Both the position numbers and the translations under genes were made by a program. This document shows, piece by piece, positions 40,167-51,346 of a DNA stretch of 64,000 nucleotides (the first letter of the stretch is position 1; each line of letters opens with the position of its first letter). The notes below the pieces were generated by a model. The model worked only from the letters and a program-made list of their open reading frames with translations, was not told where the DNA came from and searched no databases. The DNA is taken from contig NZ_CP046915.1 of the NCBI RefSeq assembly GCF_009789675.1, forward strand, positions 930,001 to 994,000, given 5' to 3'. This stretch comes from Paraburkholderia acidisoli (lineage in GTDB: Bacteria > Pseudomonadota > Gammaproteobacteria > Burkholderiales > Burkholderiaceae).

Positions 40167-41348
40167 TCAGGCCGCGGCGGTTCGTTCGCTCACCGGCGCA
40201 AGCTCGAGCCGGTTGCCGCCCAGCGACTTCGCGCGATAAAGCGCCTTGTCGGCGGCGGCCAGCAAGTCGGCGAGATTGGGTGGCGCCGATTCGTCGCTGG
40301 ACTGTGCGAGCCCGATGCTCACGGTGGCGTGAATCGGCAAGCCGCTCGCGCGCTCGGAAACGCTTTGCGCGAACCGCACCGCAATGGTTTCGCCCACTTC
40401 GCGCGCGCGCACGCTGTGCTGGCCGCACAGGAGCGCCGCGAATTCCTCGCCGCCAATGCGCGCGATGATCGTCTCCGGCCCCGTCACTTCTCGTGCGACT
40501 TCGGCGAACGCCTTGAGCACTTCGTCGCCGGTCTTGTGGCCGTGACGGTCGTTGATTGCCTTGAAATGATCGAGATCGAACGCGAGCAGCGAGACCGGCC
40601 GGTACGCATAGCCGCTCGCGATCAGGCGCGCGCCTTCCTCGAAGAACCAGCGGCGGTTGCCGAGCCGTGTCAGATAGTCGGTTTGCGATTCGCGCAGCAA
40701 CTGGCCGTGGGTTTCCTCGCGCACGAGACGCAGCAGCGTCATCGGCAGCACGACCGAATAGAGCACGCCTTCGTACATCGTGGCCTTGCCGGCCGCCATC
40801 AGCATGTCGTGGCCGTAACGCGCGGCGAGCGCCGGCAGCAGGAACGCGCGGAACGCGTAGAACGCCGCGTGGATACCGGTAACAATCACGCCGATATGAC
40901 GCGACTGCGCGTGCGCCATGCCGTCGCCTTTGGCGAACTCGCGTGCGGTGATCAACGAGATGATCGTGATCGGCACTGAACTGCCGTAATTCCACATGGC
41001 CGCTTGCCACGACATGCCGCCGATCGCCCACGTGAGCGCGAGCGCGACGACCACGACGACCGAGAGCGCGCGATAGCCGCGCCCGTTGAGCGCGGCCACG
41101 CCGTCGAGTATCAGCAGATAGCCCACGACGATCACCACGTTGCACAGCGCCGGCCCCAGCATGCCGGGCAGCGCGGTGCGCGTGGTCGCGAGCACGCAAC
41201 CCAGCGCGAGCGTGGTGTAGGCGAGCGCGAGGGTTTTGAGAACCGCACTGCGGCGCGGATGCGTGCGGTGCTCCCAGAGCGTCATGAACGCGCTGGCTAA
41301 AAGGGTTCCGATCGCGAGGAGATAGAGAGTGGGGAGATCGACGTGCAT
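40167..41348 (-). CDS. Membrane-bound GGDEF diguanylate cyclase
   Basis: A 393-residue protein from ATG 41348 (MHVDLPTLYLLAIGTLLASA); no strong ribosome binding site. N-terminal half: about six hydrophobic segments (VLKTLALAYTTLALGCVLAT, LCNVVIVVGYLLILDGVAAL and others) forming a membrane sensor. Cyclase domain: DYLTRLGNRRWFFEEG, LLAFDLDHFKAINDRHGHKT, and IARIGGEEFAALL, the active GGEEF form. No RxxD inhibitory site in the expected position. It differs in length and sensor sequence from the other cyclase at 25194-26447. The signal is unknown. Confidence 0.92.
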   Translation of the reverse strand: MHVDLPTLYLLAIGTLLASAFMTLWEHRTHPRRSAVLKTLALAYTTLALGCVLATTRTALPGMLGPALCNVVIVVGYLLILDGVAALNGRGYRALSVVVVVALALTWAIGGMSWQAAMWNYGSSVPITIISLITAREFAKGDGMAHAQSRHIGVIVTGIHAAFYAFRAFLLPALAARYGHDMLMAAGKATMYEGVLYSVVLPMTLLRLVREETHGQLLRESQTDYLTRLGNRRWFFEEGARLIASGYAYRPVSLLAFDLDHFKAINDRHGHKTGDEVLKAFAEVAREVTGPETIIARIGGEEFAALLCGQHSVRAREVGETIAVRFAQSVSERASGLPIHATVSIGLAQSSDESAPPNLADLLAAADKALYRAKSLGGNRLELAPVSERTAAA

Positions 41349-41495
41349 CGCGGATGAAGGCTTTACGCCGATACATCGCGGCGCCAGCCGCATTTTACGA
41401 TGAAAATGCCGCAGGACGATGAAAGTTAAATTTCATCCAATTGGCGTCGATCGGCGCCGAATTGCACCGCGCAATCGTTCTCCGCGGCAGGCTCG

Positions 41496-42455
41496 CTACA
41501 AAATCGGTAGGGTTTGCCGAATATGCTCCGCAAACGCGCCCGCGAGCGGCGAAGGCCGCGGGCGGCCGCATTTCACGGTGATGCCGACGGCGGGCAGCGG
41601 CGGCAGCGCGGCGTCGGCGGGCAGCACCGCCAGGTCGGGCGGCACGGCGGTCTGCGTAATGACGGCGAAGGCCTGGCCCGCACGCACCAGCGCGATCAGG
41701 CCGGAGAGGCTGCTGCTCGCGCAGGCGATGCGATACGCGCGGCCGGCGCGTTCGAGCGCGGCGCGCGCGGCGAGGTGGTCGAGCGTGTCGGCGTCGGAGA
41801 GCGCGAGCGGCAGCGGCGTGAAATGCGCGGGATCGAGCCCCGGATAGCCGATCCAGACGAGCTGCTCGCGGCGGATGATGGCGCCGCCGGTTTCGATAGC
41901 CGTTTTTGTCGCCGCTTGTGTCTCCGCTTCGGCTGCCGCTTCGGTCGCCGTTCTTGTCTGCGTTCGGATATCGGCTTCGGCGCCCAGGCGTTCGTCCGTA
42001 TCGGGCAGCGAGATCATTGCCAGATCGACGGCACGGTTATCCAGCTGTTCGAGCAGGCGCGGCGTGGGCGCGCACACCACCTCCACGAGCGCGTGCGGAT
42101 GCTGGCGCGCGAACTCGCGCATCAGCGCAGGCAGAAACACGGCCGCATAGTCGTCGGGGCAACCGAAGCGAATGCTGCCCGACAAACCCGTGCCGCGCAG
42201 GTCGGCCATCGCTTCGTCGTGCAGCCGCAAGAGGCGCTGCGCGTGCACGAGCAGGCGCTCGCCGGGATGGGTCAACACCACGCCGCGCCCGGTGCGCTGA
42301 AAGAGCGGTTGGTCGACGATCTCCTCGAGCCGCTTCATCTGCTGGCTCAGCGCCGACTGCGTGCGGCCCACGCGGCTCGCGGCGCGGCTCAGCGCGCGCA
42401 CCTCGGCGATCACCGTAAAGGTTCTCAGCAAATCGATGTCCAGCGCCTGGCTCAT
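41496..42455 (-). CDS. dgdR: LysR-type regulator DgdR, with extra low-complexity insert
   Basis: A 319-residue LysR regulator divergent from dgdA, the arrangement known in Burkholderia cepacia where DgdR controls dialkylglycine decarboxylase. Helix-turn-helix: RALSRAASRVGRTQSALSQQ, then LEEIVDQPLFQRTGRGVVLT. The effector domain starts SGSIRFGCPDDYAAVFLPAL. At about residues 163-192 there is a run of Thr, Ala, Glu and Gln (RTQTRTATEAAAEAETQAAT) encoded by imperfect hexanucleotide repeats. The protein is about 26 residues longer than the roughly 293 I remember for DgdR, matching the insert. The insert falls in the effector domain, so it may alter effector response. Confidence 0.85.
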   Translation of the reverse strand: MSQALDIDLLRTFTVIAEVRALSRAASRVGRTQSALSQQMKRLEEIVDQPLFQRTGRGVVLTHPGERLLVHAQRLLRLHDEAMADLRGTGLSGSIRFGCPDDYAAVFLPALMREFARQHPHALVEVVCAPTPRLLEQLDNRAVDLAMISLPDTDERLGAEADIRTQTRTATEAAAEAETQAATKTAIETGGAIIRREQLVWIGYPGLDPAHFTPLPLALSDADTLDHLAARAALERAGRAYRIACASSSLSGLIALVRAGQAFAVITQTAVPPDLAVLPADAALPPLPAVGITVKCGRPRPSPLAGAFAEHIRQTLPIL

Positions 42456-43931
<1,476 letters not shown>

Positions 43932-43973
43932 GTGGATACGACGGCGGCGATAAACGCGGCATCGGCATAAAAC

Positions 43974-44005
43974 GGCGGCGCGTCCATCACGCGCCGCCGC
44001 TTTTT
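43974..44005 (+). terminator. Rho-independent terminator after dgdA
   Basis: Perfect 10-bp stem GGCGGCGCGT (43974-43983) with ACGCGCCGCC (43989-43998), loop CCATC, and TTTTT at 44001-44005. Confidence 0.9.
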
Positions 44006-44021
44006 ATCGTCGATGACAAGC

Positions 44022-45041
44022 TTATTTGCCCGGCGTGAGCACCACCCGAAAGCGCGCCTTGCCGCTCATCATGTGCGCATACGCTTCGGGCGCCTGCGCG
44101 AGCGGATATTCCTCCGTCATCGGCTTCACGCCGGAGAGCGCGCTGAACGCGAGCGTTTCCTGCGAGTCGGCGGCGGTGCCCGAGGGCCAGCCCTGCACCG
44201 AGTTGCGGCCCATGATGAACTGCGCGATGGGGACTTCGACCGGCTCCTGCGAGATGCCGACCATGATCATCTTGCCGTCGATACCCAGGCCGCCGATGGC
44301 CGCGCTCATCGCCTTGCCGCTCGTGGCCGTGGCGAGAATCACGCGCGCGCCGCCGAGCTGCTGGAGCGTTTCGGCCACGTTCTGCGCTTCGCTGTCGATG
44401 TAATGGTGCGCGCCCAGTTGCTTCGCGAGCGGCGCCTTGTCCTCGCCGCGCGCGATGGCCACGGTCACGAAGCCCATCTTGCGCGCGTACTGCACGCCCA
44501 GATGCCCGAGCCCGCCAATGCCGAGAATCGCGACCACGTCGCCGGCGCGCGCGCCGCTCTTGCGCAGGGCGTTGAAGGTGGTGATGCCGGCGCATAGCAG
44601 CGGCGCGGCGTCGATGTCGGAGAGATCGTCGGGCATGCGCGCGAGCGCTTCCTGCGGCGCGATCATGTACTCGGCGTAACCGCCGTCGTAACTGATGCCG
44701 GGCACGAGCGCGTTCTGGCAGAGCACGAAGTCGCCGTGCCGGCAGCGTTCGCAATGGCCGCAATGGCCGCCGTGCCAGCCCACGCCAATGCGCTGGCCCG
44801 CTTGCCAGTCTTGCACGCCCGCGCCCACCTGCTCGATCACGCCCGCGATCTCGTGCCCCGGCACGCGCGGAAACTGCAGGCCGGGCCACTGGCCTTCCAC
44901 GGTGAGCGAGTCGCTGTGACAGATGCCGCACGCCTGAACCTTCACGAGCACGTGGCCCGCAGGCGGCTCCGGCACGTTGCGTTCGACGACTTCGAGAGGA
45001 CCGCCCGCTTTCGTTACCTGCACTGCCTGCATCGTTCGCAT
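44022..45041 (-). CDS. Zinc-dependent alcohol dehydrogenase, AdhP type
   Basis: A 339-residue medium-chain dehydrogenase. AAGGAGC precedes start 45041 (alternative ATG 45032). Catalytic zinc: QACGICHSDSLTVEGQWPGL and PRVPGHEIAG. Structural zinc: four Cys in CGHCERCRHGDFVLC. Cofactor loop: AILGIGGLGHLGVQYARKMG, with Ala-Arg-Gly after the strand suggesting NAD(P) without a strict acidic selector. Final strand FRVVLTPGK. Relatives oxidise ethanol and other primary alcohols or reduce aldehydes. It converges on dgdA and appears single-gene. 250 bases upstream hold no other gene. Confidence 0.92.
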   Translation of the reverse strand: MRTMQAVQVTKAGGPLEVVERNVPEPPAGHVLVKVQACGICHSDSLTVEGQWPGLQFPRVPGHEIAGVIEQVGAGVQDWQAGQRIGVGWHGGHCGHCERCRHGDFVLCQNALVPGISYDGGYAEYMIAPQEALARMPDDLSDIDAAPLLCAGITTFNALRKSGARAGDVVAILGIGGLGHLGVQYARKMGFVTVAIARGEDKAPLAKQLGAHHYIDSEAQNVAETLQQLGGARVILATATSGKAMSAAIGGLGIDGKMIMVGISQEPVEVPIAQFIMGRNSVQGWPSGTAADSQETLAFSALSGVKPMTEEYPLAQAPEAYAHMMSGKARFRVVLTPGK

Positions 45042-45291
45042 ACGTGCTCCTTGCAATCTGCCAGAGAGAGAACCGGAGGGGATCGTGCGACGCGTCGCGC
45101 GCGCCGCACACGAGACATGCGGCACTACCGTCGCGACATTGTAGGACAGGATGCGCAAGCGCCGATTCGAGCGCGGCGTGCGCCGTTTTGCGTTCGGTTT
45201 GCGCGCGGCTTGCGTGCGATCGGCTTTCGATCGGCGTTGAATCGGCGCAGGCCGGCGCGGTTCGGCGTCGGTCGGACGCCGGCGCCGTGGT

Positions 45292-46281
45292 TCAGGGGTG
45301 CGCGCCGTCCAGGTCGATCGTGCGGATCAGGCTCGGCGCGTTGGAACTGCGAGCGCGATCGACCACGTAGAGCCGATGCCGGGTTTCGTCGATGGCGACA
45401 CCGCGCGCGTCCTCGAAATCGCCCGCGAGTTGCGTGAGCGTGCCGTCGGGCGCGATGCGGCAGACGCCGTGCGCGCGGCACTTCGTGTAGAGCGCGCCGT
45501 GCGCATCGGCGGCGAGCAGGTCGGGGCCGTCGACACTCGCGAAGACCGGGCCGCCATTCGCGGGCGCGGACGCGGCCAGCAGCGCGTTCAGCGAGTAGCG
45601 CAGGATCGCGCCGCGCGACTGGTCGGAGACGAACACGGTGTCGCCGCTCACGGCCACGCCCACGGGTTTCGCGAGCCCCACGACCAGATCGCGCTCGCTC
45701 GCGGCGTGCGTCGCGGTGTCGTAGGTCACGAGGCTCACGCCGCCCGTGATGGGCGCCGCGCCGTCCTTGACGAACCAGCTCGAGAGCGCGCGGCCCGCGC
45801 CGAGCGAGGCGAGCCCGAGACGGCGGCGCTGCGGCGCGAGTCCCGCGAGCGGCGCCGCCTGGCCCTGATCGACGACGAACACCGTGCCCGCCGTGCCAAA
45901 GCCGAAGCGGCTCACGAGCAGCACGCCGGGTGCCGCGAACACGGGCTGGCTCAGCGAATTGGCCTGGCCCGCGACGGCGGGCACGCTGGCCAGCGTGCGC
46001 GGGCTGGCCTGATCTGCGGCGACGAGTAGCGCGTTGTTGCGGTCGTCGGTGACGATGCGCGCGCCGTCGCCGGGACGCACGGCAATGCCGTTCGCGCGCG
46101 CCGCGAGCGGTTGGGCGATCACGTTGCGCGTGGCGGTGTCGGCAGGCGTCGCGTCGGGCGCGCGCGACGTGGTGCAGGCGCTCGCGAGCAGCGCAACGGC
46201 CGCGGCGGCGGCGGCGGCACGCAGCGTGAGGCCGCGCGCGGGCGCGGCGGGCAGCAAACGGGCGGAGAACAACGGCGTCAT
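45292..46281 (-). CDS. Lipoprotein with beta-propeller repeats
   Basis: A 329-residue envelope lipoprotein. AAGGGA precedes start 46281. Ala-rich signal with lipobox LLASAC (Cys36). Repeats of propeller type: GIAVRPGDGARIVTDDRNNA, PVGVAVSGDTVFVSDQSRGA, RGVAIDETRHRLYVVDRARS, each with a G-V-A-V/I-x-x-x-V-D core. Smaller and unrelated in sequence to the secreted propeller at 28518-30512. It follows the NodT channel gene on the same strand but is separated by 309 bases that include a tandem repeat, so it is probably not in that operon. Ligand unknown. Confidence 0.75.
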   Translation of the reverse strand: MTPLFSARLLPAAPARGLTLRAAAAAAAVALLASACTTSRAPDATPADTATRNVIAQPLAARANGIAVRPGDGARIVTDDRNNALLVAADQASPRTLASVPAVAGQANSLSQPVFAAPGVLLVSRFGFGTAGTVFVVDQGQAAPLAGLAPQRRRLGLASLGAGRALSSWFVKDGAAPITGGVSLVTYDTATHAASERDLVVGLAKPVGVAVSGDTVFVSDQSRGAILRYSLNALLAASAPANGGPVFASVDGPDLLAADAHGALYTKCRAHGVCRIAPDGTLTQLAGDFEDARGVAIDETRHRLYVVDRARSSNAPSLIRTIDLDGAHP

Positions 46282-46417
46282 GGCGAGTCCCTTCGGTGTG
46301 CGTCGGATCGCGAGGATTCTACGCAACGCGAGCGCGTGCGTGCGGCCACGGGTGCAAAGTGTTGGGCGCGGGTATTGGTCCGCGTCGCCGCCTGATGTAT
46401 CGCCGTGTCGGTACGGT

Positions 46418-46521
46418 GATCTGCCGATCCGCCGATCCGCCGATCCGCCGATCCGCCGACCCGCCGACCCGCCGACCCGCCGACCCGCCGATCCGCCGAT
46501 CCGCCGATCCGCCGATCCGCC
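46418..46521. repeat. 8-bp tandem repeat array, 13 units
   Basis: Consecutive 8-base units: one GATCTGCC, four GATCCGCC, four GACCCGCC, four GATCCGCC. It lies in the 309-bp gap between the propeller lipoprotein (start 46281) and the end of the NodT gene (46591), about 140-240 bases upstream of the lipoprotein start. The rest of the gap shows no gene; a short direct repeat TAAGTCGC/TAAGTCGA follows the array. Confidence 0.95.
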
Positions 46522-46590
46522 GAACCCGTCGACCTGCCGCTAAGTCGCTAAGTCGATGCCGCCCCATCGATCCGCCGCCCCCGCGCCGCT

Positions 46591-47976
46591 TCACGCGCCT
46601 GCGCGTTGCCAGCCGCCGCCCAGCGCGCGATACAGCGACACCGCGCCTTGCAGCCGCGCGAGCCGCAATTGCACGCCTTCGTCCTCGGCCGCGAACAGCG
46701 TTTGCTGCGCATTCAGCACGACGAGCAGCGTTTCGGCGCCCGCGCGATAGCGGCTTTGCGCGAGCGCGAGCGCGCGCCGCGCTTCGTCGAGTTCTTCGGC
46801 GTGCGCGGCCAGTTGGGCCTCGATGCCGTGAATCGCGTTGAGCGCGCGCTCGACGTCGCCGAACGCCGCCACGATGGCCGCGCGGTAATTCGCCAGCAAT
46901 TCGGTGCGCTGCGCGATGGCGAGATCGCGCCCGGCCGCGAGCGAGCCCGCGTTGAAGATCGGCGCGGTGAGCCCCGCCGCGACGCTGTAGAGCGAGTTGT
47001 CGAACAGCGTGCGCACGCGTTCGCTGCCGAAGCCCACGGTGCCCGAAAGCGTGAGGCTCGGCAGCATGGCGGCGCGCGCGGCGGCGACGTTCGCGCTGGC
47101 GGCCGCGAGCTGCGCTTCGGCGCGCGCGAGGTCGGGGCGCTGCACCAGCACGGCGGACGGCACGCCCGCGCCGATCGCGGGCACCTGCACGGCGTCGAGC
47201 ACCGTGGTCGCCACCTGCACGCGCGTGACCGATGCGCCGAGCAGAACCGCGAGCGTGGCGAGGCTGTCGTTGGCGTCCTCGCGGCGCGCTTCGAGCGTGC
47301 GCCGCTGCGCCGCGACTGCCGCGCGTTGCTGCGCCACGTCGAGCCGCGTGGCCGCGCCCGCGCGATATTGCGATTCGACGGTCGCGAGAATCGCGCCGGC
47401 CGTGTCCAGGTTGCGCTGCGCGATCGCGGCGCGCTCGCGCAGCGCGACCGTTTGCAGCCAGCTATTGGCGGTGTCGGCGCAAACGGTGAGCGCCACCGTG
47501 TCGCGGTCGAAACGCGAGGCGTCGTAGTTCGCCACGGCCGCATCGCGCAGCGCGCGATGGCGGCCCCAGAAGTCGAGTTCGTAGCTGGCGGCGAGGCCGA
47601 GGTCGAAACTCGTGCCCGCGACTTCGTTGTTGACGACGAGGCCGCCCTGGCGCCCCGCATCGGCGAAACCCGACACATTGGGCCAGAGCGGCGCGCCCGC
47701 AATACGCGCGCTGGCCTGCGCCTCGCCCACGCGCGCCACGGCGGCGGCGATGTCGTTGCTGTTCGCGTGGGCTTGCTGCACGAGCGCGTCGAGTTCGGCG
47801 TTGCCGAACGCGGTCCACCAGTCGCGCGGCACGGCCGCGCCTTGCGTGTCGGCGGCGGTGGCGAATTGCCATGCGGCGGGCGCGCTCGTGGCCGGTGCGG
47901 CGGGGCGCTCCAGGCTGCATGCGGCGAGCGCGAGCGAAACCAGAGAGAAGGCCAGGGCAGCGAGCGTGGGTTTCAT
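46591..47976 (-). CDS. NodT-type outer-membrane efflux lipoprotein
   Basis: A 461-residue TolC-superfamily channel lipidated at Cys20 (lipobox LALAAC). Typical marks: DWWTAFGNAELDALVQQAHA, then NSNDIAAAVARVGEAQASAR, YELDFWGRHRALRDAAVANY, SYR-like helices (LESQYRAGAATRLDV-type VESQYRAGAATRLDVAQQR) repeated as AQSRYRAGAETLLVVLNAQQ. The paired OEP domains are complete. It begins four bases after the macB stop, so it forms a tripartite pump with MacA and MacB. Its final gene position in the operon resembles OpmQ after PvdRT in pseudomonads. Confidence 0.93.
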   Translation of the reverse strand: MKPTLAALAFSLVSLALAACSLERPAAPATSAPAAWQFATAADTQGAAVPRDWWTAFGNAELDALVQQAHANSNDIAAAVARVGEAQASARIAGAPLWPNVSGFADAGRQGGLVVNNEVAGTSFDLGLAASYELDFWGRHRALRDAAVANYDASRFDRDTVALTVCADTANSWLQTVALRERAAIAQRNLDTAGAILATVESQYRAGAATRLDVAQQRAAVAAQRRTLEARREDANDSLATLAVLLGASVTRVQVATTVLDAVQVPAIGAGVPSAVLVQRPDLARAEAQLAAASANVAAARAAMLPSLTLSGTVGFGSERVRTLFDNSLYSVAAGLTAPIFNAGSLAAGRDLAIAQRTELLANYRAAIVAAFGDVERALNAIHGIEAQLAAHAEELDEARRALALAQSRYRAGAETLLVVLNAQQTLFAAEDEGVQLRLARLQGAVSLYRALGGGWQRAGA

Positions 47977-47980
47977 GAGG

Positions 47981-50038
47981 TCATTCGCTCGCAAGGGCCA
48001 CCACCGGATCGAGACGCGCGGCCTGGCGCGCGGGCATGAAGCCGAACACGAGGCCCGTGAGCAGCGCGCACGCGAACGCGCCGAGAATCGCGCGCACCGA
48101 GAAGATCGCGGGCGCACCCACCGCGATCAGAATGGCGCCGATCGCGAGACCGCACACCACGCCGAGCACGCCGCCCACGCCCGACACCAGCGTGGCTTCG
48201 GTGAGGAACTGGCGCAGGATGTCGCGCTGGCGCGCGCCCGTGGCAATACGGATGCCGATCTCGCGCGTGCGCTCGCGGACCGTCATCAGCATGATGTTCA
48301 TCACGCCGATGCCGCCCACCACGAGCGAAATGGCCGCGATCAGACCGAGCATGAGCGTGAGCGTGCTTTGCGTTTCGGTTTGCGCTTTCACCGAAGCCGC
48401 GCGGTTATAGACCTGGAAGTCGTGAACGCGATGCGCGGCGTCGAGCGCGGCGGTGATGCGCTTTTCGGTGTCGTCGGCGAGATCGAGCCGGTCGATCAGC
48501 ACCGAGATCCACGAGAGATTCGTGGTGCCGACAATGCGGCGCGCACCCGTGGACCACGGCATGAGGATCACGTTGTCGTCGTCGGAGTCGCCGGAACTCG
48601 CGCCTTTCTCCTCGAGTTCGCCGATCACCTGGAAGGGCACGTTGTTGACGAGCACGTAGCGGCCCACGGGGTCGGCCTCGCCGAAGAGCTTTTCGCGCAT
48701 GCGCTTGCCGATCAGCACCACGGTCGCGAGGCGGCGTTCGTCGTCGGCGGTGAAGAAGGTGCCGCGGCTCGTTTTCCAGTTGAGCACCGTGGGCGCGTCT
48801 TCGGTCACGGCCCAGAGCGCGGCCTGCGCGTCCACGTTGCCGTAGCGCGCGGTGGCGTAGGTCGCGAGAAACGGCATCGCCATGCCCACGTTGGGCACCT
48901 CGCGCACGATATCGACATCGGCCATGGAGAGCGTGCCGCCGGGCCCGCGCGGGTTGTCGCCGCCCGGAATCACGTAGATGCGGTTGGTGCCGAAGCTCGC
49001 CATCTTCTCGATCACCTGCTTTTCCGTGCCCGCGCCCACCGCCATCATCACGATCACCGAGGCCACGCCGATGATGATGCCGAGCAACGTGAGCAGCGTG
49101 CGAAAACGGTTGATCCACAGCACGCGCCACGCGGCGCGCAGCGCTTCGCGCGTTTCGGCGAGGAACGACGCGGTATGCGCGACGCCGTCTTGCATCGCCG
49201 CCATGAATGCGCGCGCATCGAGCAAAGCGGGCGAGGCGAACGAGGCGCGCGCGCCGTGCCCGTGGCTCGCACCGGCGCTGTCCTGGGAATCCGAAACAAT
49301 CTCGCCGTCGCGGATCTCGATCGTGCGATGCGCATGCGCGGCCACGTCGCGATCGTGAGTGATGAGCACGACGGTGTGGCCCGCGCGCGCGAGGTCGTCG
49401 AGCAGCGTCATGACTTCGGCGCCGCTATGCGTGTCGAGCGCGCCCGTGGGTTCGTCGGCGAGCACGATGTGGCCGCCGTTCATGAGCGCGCGGCTGATCG
49501 ACACGCGTTGCTGCTGGCCGCCCGAGAGCTGGCCGGGGCGATGATCGAGCCGCTCGCCGAGACCGAGCCGCGTGAGCAGCGCGGTGGCGCGCGCCGCGCG
49601 TTCGGCCATGGGTACGCCCGCGTAGATGGCCGGCACCTCGACGTTCTCGCGCGCCGACTCGGTGGCGATCAGGTGGTAGCCCTGAAACACGAAGCCGAAC
49701 GCTACGCGGCGCAGCCACGCGAGTTCGTCGGCGTTGAGGGCGGCGATGTTCTGGCCTGCGAAACGATATTCGCCCGAAGTGGGCCGGTCGAGGCAGCCGA
49801 GAATATGCATGAGCGTGGACTTGCCCGACCCCGAGGCGCCCACGATCGCGACGAACTCGCCCGAGCGGATCGCCAGATTCACGCCGCGTAACACCTCCGT
49901 GGTGGGAAGCGGTTTGCCGTCCGGGCCGCGCGTCTTGCCGCCGTACGACTTGCGGATCGCGCGCAATTCGATGAGCGGCGGGGGCGCGCTGGTGTCGTGA
50001 TCGGCGGTTGCGCCGTCCGCGGAGGCGGGCGTTACCAC
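47981..50038 (-). CDS. macB: MacB-type ABC exporter (ATPase-permease fusion)
   Basis: A 685-residue protein: N-terminal ATPase, C-terminal permease with four helices and a large periplasmic domain. It begins with GTG at 50038, overlapping the macA stop by seven bases. ATPase: [60 protein letters not shown]. Permease: [40 protein letters not shown], and final [10 protein letters not shown]. The insert after the ATPase ([20 protein letters not shown]) is His/Ser-rich linker. MacB family members export macrolides, haem precursors or siderophores (PvdT). The siderophore role is suggested by the adjacent Fur-controlled receptor. Confidence 0.93.
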   Translation of the reverse strand: MVTPASADGATADHDTSAPPPLIELRAIRKSYGGKTRGPDGKPLPTTEVLRGVNLAIRSGEFVAIVGASGSGKSTLMHILGCLDRPTSGEYRFAGQNIAALNADELAWLRRVAFGFVFQGYHLIATESARENVEVPAIYAGVPMAERAARATALLTRLGLGERLDHRPGQLSGGQQQRVSISRALMNGGHIVLADEPTGALDTHSGAEVMTLLDDLARAGHTVVLITHDRDVAAHAHRTIEIRDGEIVSDSQDSAGASHGHGARASFASPALLDARAFMAAMQDGVAHTASFLAETREALRAAWRVLWINRFRTLLTLLGIIIGVASVIVMMAVGAGTEKQVIEKMASFGTNRIYVIPGGDNPRGPGGTLSMADVDIVREVPNVGMAMPFLATYATARYGNVDAQAALWAVTEDAPTVLNWKTSRGTFFTADDERRLATVVLIGKRMREKLFGEADPVGRYVLVNNVPFQVIGELEEKGASSGDSDDDNVILMPWSTGARRIVGTTNLSWISVLIDRLDLADDTEKRITAALDAAHRVHDFQVYNRAASVKAQTETQSTLTLMLGLIAAISLVVGGIGVMNIMLMTVRERTREIGIRIATGARQRDILRQFLTEATLVSGVGGVLGVVCGLAIGAILIAVGAPAIFSVRAILGAFACALLTGLVFGFMPARQAARLDPVVALASE

Positions 50039-51225
50039 GTGAATCTCCCGTCGGCGAGATGCGAGTGCGTGACGCCGGTCACGAGCCGGTCGCCCACGTT
50101 GAGGCCCGAGAGCACTTCGCCGCTCAGGCGGTCGTGCACGCCGATGCGCACGTCGCGCGTTCGCATGCGGCCGTCCACCTCCACGCGCGCGGTATAGCGG
50201 CCCGCCGTGGCGTTCACGGCGGTGAGCGCGGTGAGCGGCGCGACGATCACGTGGCGTGCGCGCGCCGCGACGAAGAAGACCTGCGCGCTCATTTGCGGCT
50301 TCAACTGCGCGTCGGTGTTGGCGACGTCGAACAGCACGGTATAGAGCACGACCTTGCCGCTGGTGGGCGCGTTCGCCTGCGTGCCGGTTGGCTGGCCGCT
50401 GCTTTCGGGCGAGGTGGCCGGGTTCGGCGGCGCGGGCAGGATCTGGCGCACCGTGGCGTTCCAGCGCCGGTCGGTCGAGCCGAGTGTGGTGAAGTACACC
50501 GGCATGCCCGGCTTCACGCGCAGGATGTCGGCTTCGGACACCTGGGTCCAGACCGTCATCGTCGAAAGATCGGCAATGCGCAGGATGTTGGGCGTCTGGT
50601 AGGTCGCGTTGAGCGTCTGGCCTTCGCGGGCGTCGAGCGTGACCACGGTGCCGCTCATCGGCGCATAAATGCGCGTGTAGCCGAGCTGCGCCTCGTCGCC
50701 CTTGAGGTTCGACTGCGAACCGGCGATCTGCGCGCTGAGATTGTCGAGCGTCGCGCGCGCGGCCACGAGCGCGGCCTGCGCCGTTTGCAGGTCTTCCTCG
50801 CGCGTCGAGCCTTCGGCCGCCATGCGGCGCTGGCGGTCGTACTGCTGTTGCGCGAGCACGCGTTGCGCCTCGGCGCCCACGCGCTGCGCGCGCAGGCTCG
50901 CGAGCGTGGACTGATCGACGTCGACCTTGGCCTGCTGCACGCTCGGATCGATCTCCACGAGCAGCGAGCCGCGTTGCACGAGATCGCCGGGCTGCACGTG
51001 CAGATGGCGAATCTCCCCGGACGCCTGCGAACCCACGTCGACATAACTATGCGGCTGCACGGTGCCGAGCGCGGTCACGCTCGACTCGATGTCGCCGCGC
51101 GCGATCGTCACGGTCGTGACGCGCTCGACGGTGCGAACGAACACGGCCCAGGCGCTCCACGCGACGAGCAGCAGAACGATCAGGAACAGGGCGGTTTTCG
51201 ACCGCCGCTTGAACAGGGAGATCAT
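50032..51225 (-). CDS. macA: MacA-type periplasmic adaptor
   Basis: A 397-residue membrane-fusion protein. N-terminal anchor: [20 protein letters not shown]. The lipoyl half-motifs are [20 protein letters not shown] and [21 protein letters not shown] coiled-coil hairpin of about 70 residues lies between them ([20 protein letters not shown], then [20 protein letters not shown]). The C-terminal beta-barrel ends HLADGRFTW. An insertion near residue 275 ([20 protein letters not shown]) is flexible. It bridges MacB and the NodT channel. The gene lies 121 bases downstream of an AraC regulator on the same strand. Confidence 0.93.
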   Translation of the reverse strand: MISLFKRRSKTALFLIVLLLVAWSAWAVFVRTVERVTTVTIARGDIESSVTALGTVQPHSYVDVGSQASGEIRHLHVQPGDLVQRGSLLVEIDPSVQQAKVDVDQSTLASLRAQRVGAEAQRVLAQQQYDRQRRMAAEGSTREEDLQTAQAALVAARATLDNLSAQIAGSQSNLKGDEAQLGYTRIYAPMSGTVVTLDAREGQTLNATYQTPNILRIADLSTMTVWTQVSEADILRVKPGMPVYFTTLGSTDRRWNATVRQILPAPPNPATSPESSGQPTGTQANAPTSGKVVLYTVLFDVANTDAQLKPQMSAQVFFVAARARHVIVAPLTALTAVNATAGRYTARVEVDGRMRTRDVRIGVHDRLSGEVLSGLNVGDRLVTGVTHSHLADGRFTW

Positions 51226-51346
51226 GGGCGCAGGAGAGTGGGTCGCGCGAAGGGCGGGGCCATGCTACCTCAACTGGCGCGCATCGGGCCGATGTCTCGT
51301 CGATATCGGCGGCCGGCCGAACCGCGTCGAGCCGCGCCGAACCGCG

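Noticed and set aside
46418..46521. CRISPR-like array
   Set aside because: The repeats are contiguous 8-base units without spacers, and no cas genes are present.
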